Shown here in pieces: positions 61,411 to 64,000 of a stretch of 64,000 nt of DNA. The position numbers and the translations under genes were made by a program. Within the stretch, counting starts at the first letter, position 1. Each line of letters begins with the position of its first letter. The stretch comes from CAZCAC01 sp964496575 (GTDB taxonomy: Bacteria > Planctomycetota > UBA1135 > GCA-002686595): contig CAZCAC010000010.1 of the NCBI GenBank assembly GCA_964496575.1, forward strand, positions 42,831 through 106,830, read 5' to 3'. The notes below the pieces were generated by a model. It worked only from the letters and a program-made list of their open reading frames with translations, had not been told where the DNA came from and made no database searches.

Positions 61411-62238
61411 ATGAAGGGCTTTCGCCTCGCCGCGATCCAGATGAGCGTCGCGCCGGATCGCGCGACCAACCACGAGCGGGCGGGAGCCCTCCTGGAGGAG
61501 GCCGCGCGCGGGGGTGCGGCGCTGGTCGTCCTGCCGGAGATCTTCACCTGCGCCTACGCCCTGGATCAGTTCCGTCCGAACGCGGAGAGCGTGCCTGACG
61601 GGCCGACCTGCCGGTTCCTGCGCGAGAGCGCGAAGCGACTCGGCGTGCACATCGTCGGCGGGTCGATCCCCGAGCTGGTCGGCGAGACCGTCTACAACAC
61701 CTCGACCCTCTGGAGCCCGGGTGGCGAACTGCTCCTGATCCATCGCAAGGTGCACCTCTTCGACGTCGACATTCCCGGCGGGATCACCTTCCAGGAGTCG
61801 GCGAGCCTCTCCGCGGGGGACTCCTTCGCGGTCACGGATACCGAGCTCGGTCGCCTCGGCCTGGCCATCTGCTACGACCTGCGCTTCCCCGAGACCTTCC
61901 GCTCGATGACCCTCTCCGGCGCGGAGCTGGTCGTCCTGCCCGGCGCCTTCAACACCACCACCGGGCCGGCGCACTGGGAGGTGCTGCTGCGTGCCCGGGC
62001 GATCGAGAACACCTGCTACGTCGCCGCCTGTTCCCCCGCGGCCCCCGAGGATCCGGCGGCCTACCCGGCGTGGGGGCACAGCATGATCGTCGATCCGTAC
62101 GGAGAAGTCCTGACCTCCGCCGAGCGCGAGGAGCGGATCATCCACGCGGAGGTCGACGGGGCGCGGCTGGCGGAGGTCCGGCGAGCGGTGCCGGTGCTCG
62201 AGCAGCGGCGGCCCGAAGCCTACCGCTCCCTTCGCTGA
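61411..62238 (+). CDS. Nitrilase-superfamily omega-amidase-like hydrolase
   Basis: 275 residues. Catalytic triad Glu43 (VLPEIF), Lys113 (LIHRKVHLFDVDIPGG) and Cys154 (AICYDLRFPE), at nearly the same positions as in human NIT2. Omega-amidase hydrolyses alpha-ketoglutaramate or alpha-ketosuccinamate; other carbon-nitrogen hydrolases fit too. Starts 3 nt after the Mo-subunit stop, so it is in the same operon. A role in amide products of the hydroxylase pathway is inferred. Confidence 0.85.
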   Translation: MKGFRLAAIQMSVAPDRATNHERAGALLEEAARGGAALVVLPEIFTCAYALDQFRPNAESVPDGPTCRFLRESAKRLGVHIVGGSIPELVGETVYNTSTLWSPGGELLLIHRKVHLFDVDIPGGITFQESASLSAGDSFAVTDTELGRLGLAICYDLRFPETFRSMTLSGAELVVLPGAFNTTTGPAHWEVLLRARAIENTCYVAACSPAAPEDPAAYPAWGHSMIVDPYGEVLTSAEREERIIHAEVDGARLAEVRRAVPVLEQRRPEAYRSLR

Positions 62239-62327
62239 GGATCGCGCCGCCACCGTAGGCGTGGCCGCGGACTCCCGGCTAGAATGCCCGGCTTCGCCCC
62301 CAGTCCCCGAGCGCCCCGAGAGCACCC

Positions 62328-63860
62328 ATGACCCTCACGCTGACCGGAAAGAACCTGACCATCGAGGATGTCGTTCGCGTCGCCCGCCACCACGAGAAGG
62401 TGAAGCTCGAGCCTGGCGCGGTCGAGCGGATCAAGACCTGCCGCGCGATGCTGGAGCGGAAGGTCGAGGCCCGCGAGGTCATGTACGGGGTCAACACCGG
62501 GATCGGCGAGCTGTCGGAGGTCGCGCTCGACGACGACCAGACGCAGAAGTTCCAGGAGTACCTGATCTACAACCACGCCGCGGGGATCGGCGAGCCGATG
62601 CCGGTCGAGCGAGTCCGCGGGGCGATGCTCAGCCGCATCAACATGCACTCGCTGGGCCACTCCGGCTGCCGCCCGGCGATCCCGCTGACCTACCAGGCGA
62701 TGCTCAACGCGGGCGTCACCCCGGTCGTCTGCGAGAAGGGCAGTGTCGGCGCGTGCGGTGATCTCGCGCCGATGTCGCAGATCGCACTGAGCCTCCTGGG
62801 GGAGGGGGAGAGCTTCTACCAGGGCTATCGGATGGCCACCGCCAAGGCGATGGACAAGGCGGGGATCCCCGTCCCCGGCCTCCACGTGCGCGACGGCCTC
62901 TCGGCGATCAACGGCTCCAACGTGATCGCCGGCATGTCCGCGATGCTCCTGTACGACATCGAGCGCTGGATCGCGCAGGCGGAGATCACGGCGGCGATGT
63001 CCCTCGAGGCCTTGCGCGCCAACATGAAGCCGTACCAGCCGCCGCTGCACGAGCTGCGCGGCTTCGCCGGGTCGATGAAGAGCGCGGCGAACCTGCGCCA
63101 GGTGATGGAGGGCTCCGACCTGGTGACCGGCAAGATGAAGGTCAAGGTCCAGGACGCCTACTCGATGCGCTCGACGCCGCAGGTGATCGGCTCGCTGCGC
63201 GACTTCATGGCGTACGCCCGAGCTCAGGTGGAGACGGAGCTGAACGGCGCGGCGGACAACCCGATCTTCATCCCCGCGGAGGACCTGGTCTGCTCCGGCG
63301 CCAACTTCCAGGCGACTCCGATCAGCATGCCGATGGACATGATCGGCGCCGGCGTCACGATGGTGTCGGTCCTTTCCGAGCGCCGCCTGAACCGCCTGCT
63401 GCATCCGGCCCTGAACGTCGAGCTACCCGCTTTCCTGACCAAGGGCGCCGGCATGTTCTCGGGATTGATGCTGAGCCAGTACACGGCCGACTCCCTCGTC
63501 GTCGAGCAGCGCATCCTCAGCACCCCGTCGTGCATCCAGTCGATCCCGGCCGCCGCCGACCAGGAGGACTTCGTCAGCATGGGGATGAACGGCGCGCTGA
63601 AGAACACGCAGATTTTGAAGAACGCGCAGGCGATCCTCGGCATCGAGATGGTGGCCGCCGCGCAGGCCCTGGACTTCCGCGACTTCACCTTCGGCAAGGG
63701 TACGACCGCCGCTCGGGCCGCCGTCCGCGAGGTGGTGGAGCACCTCGACGAGGATCGGCCGCTGTTCACCGATCACAACAACATGCACGCGGCGGTGGAG
63801 GAGTGCCGGGTGCTGGATGCGGTGGAGACGGAGGTGGGGGCGTTGGGGACGTCCTGGTAA
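62328..63860 (+). CDS. Aromatic amino acid ammonia-lyase (HAL/PAL family) with Ala-Cys-Gly cofactor site
   Basis: 510 residues. The MIO cofactor site reads EKGSVGACGDLAPMSQ, residues Ala142-Cys143-Gly144 where the family has Ala-Ser-Gly. The catalytic Tyr is at 53 (VMYGVNTGIGE) and His near 82 (YNHAAGIGEP); DGLSAINGSN carries the conserved Asn, and AAADQEDFVSMGMNG the Glu region, with Phe in place of the usual His. Histidine ammonia-lyase makes urocanate; this variant may use histidine, ergothioneine or another aromatic amine. No urocanase is in the window. Starts 89 nt after the amidase; it may have its own promoter. Confidence 0.88.
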   Translation: MTLTLTGKNLTIEDVVRVARHHEKVKLEPGAVERIKTCRAMLERKVEAREVMYGVNTGIGELSEVALDDDQTQKFQEYLIYNHAAGIGEPMPVERVRGAMLSRINMHSLGHSGCRPAIPLTYQAMLNAGVTPVVCEKGSVGACGDLAPMSQIALSLLGEGESFYQGYRMATAKAMDKAGIPVPGLHVRDGLSAINGSNVIAGMSAMLLYDIERWIAQAEITAAMSLEALRANMKPYQPPLHELRGFAGSMKSAANLRQVMEGSDLVTGKMKVKVQDAYSMRSTPQVIGSLRDFMAYARAQVETELNGAADNPIFIPAEDLVCSGANFQATPISMPMDMIGAGVTMVSVLSERRLNRLLHPALNVELPAFLTKGAGMFSGLMLSQYTADSLVVEQRILSTPSCIQSIPAAADQEDFVSMGMNGALKNTQILKNAQAILGIEMVAAAQALDFRDFTFGKGTTAARAAVREVVEHLDEDRPLFTDHNNMHAAVEECRVLDAVETEVGALGTSW

Positions 63861-63862
63861 GC

Positions 63863-63944
63863 GGGACGCAGAGGAGGCAGAGATCGCGGTGTTTCAGCGC
63901 AGAACTCGCCGAGGAGGTGGAGTTCGCAGAGTTCAGAATGGCAG
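63863..63944. repeat. Possible cgcagag-type dispersed repeat
   Basis: The tail after the last gene holds cgggacgcagaggaggcagag, gcgcagaactcgccgaggagg and gttcgcagagttcag, purine-rich cgcagag/gaggcagag words that recur as dispersed repeats in many environmental bacterial genomes. Only one copy is in the window. Nothing else was recognised from 63945 to 64000. Confidence 0.4.
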
Positions 63945-64000
63945 AAAGATGGAGCGGAGCTAGTTCCTCGTGGCACGGGGACCGGAAATCCTGCTGATGG

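Overview
The window is high-GC DNA (strong third-position GC in every gene) from a diderm bacterium. It carries an Omp85 (BamA/TamA-type) gene coupled to a TamB gene and many predicted secreted proteins and lipoproteins. Several traits point to Planctomycetota or a near relative: a sigma factor with the TRWSVV signature next to a Ser/Thr kinase, YdjY and DUF1579 lipoproteins, FGE/sulfatase-type proteins, a Tat-exported Gfo/Idh/MocA protein, and two secreted proteins ending in what looks like the same Cys-containing C-terminal module. That assignment is inference; no rRNA or tRNA was found. Two 10-N gaps (13303-13312 and 31910-31919), both beside G/C homopolymers, show that this is a scaffolded draft, probably a metagenome assembly. 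Two genes carry single-base frameshifts.

Layout: 1-4117, secreted or lipid-anchored proteins (an NHL-like repeat protein cut by the window edge, a WxPGHY-type protein, a DUF1579 lipoprotein and an unknown secreted protein). 4303-13173, envelope and proteostasis: Lon with an unusual Lys/Arg tail, then an Omp85 protein and TamB on the minus strand. 13451-18612, a GH20-type glycosidase with a tiny membrane protein, then a DUF2868/DUF3482-GTPase pair. 18707-25508, a plus-strand run: GCS2-CBS fusion, aspartoacylase-like, YdjM-like, ECF-type sigma factor and Ser/Thr kinase. 25525-28676, a minus-strand redox group: thioredoxin-fold protein, HAD hydrolase and a tiny membrane ORF with an in-frame UGA that may encode selenocysteine, preceded by an FGE-domain protein. 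28817-31732, ApbE, Gfo/Idh/MocA and a 58-residue protein. 32000-43165, a secreted metalloprotease, YdjY lipoprotein, two alpha-toroid proteins (one with PKD domains and a frameshift), a frameshifted sulfatase-like lipoprotein and an ABHD14-like hydrolase. 43279-49522, envelope glycopolymer genes (phosphoesterase, LtaS-like transferase, GT9, GT2). 49787-52004, a GntR/ABC operon with a palindromic operator over the start codon. 52102-57596, a peptidylarginine-deiminase-like secreted protein, a glycosidase-like protein and a CDP-alcohol phosphatidyltransferase. 57783-63860, a three-subunit molybdenum hydroxylase, an omega-amidase-like nitrilase and a MIO-type ammonia-lyase whose cofactor triad reads Ala-Cys-Gly.

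The signals most worth following are: (1) the 52-codon minus-strand frame at 25525-25683, with a UGA codon in mid-frame, coding-like base use on both sides and a SECIS-like hairpin 14 nt after the UGA; (2) the Ala-Cys-Gly ammonia-lyase beside the molybdenum hydroxylase; (3) a peptidylarginine-deiminase-like enzyme outside Porphyromonas; (4) a two-hairpin dispersed element at 27451 and 49582 that keeps its stems while its sequence drifts.
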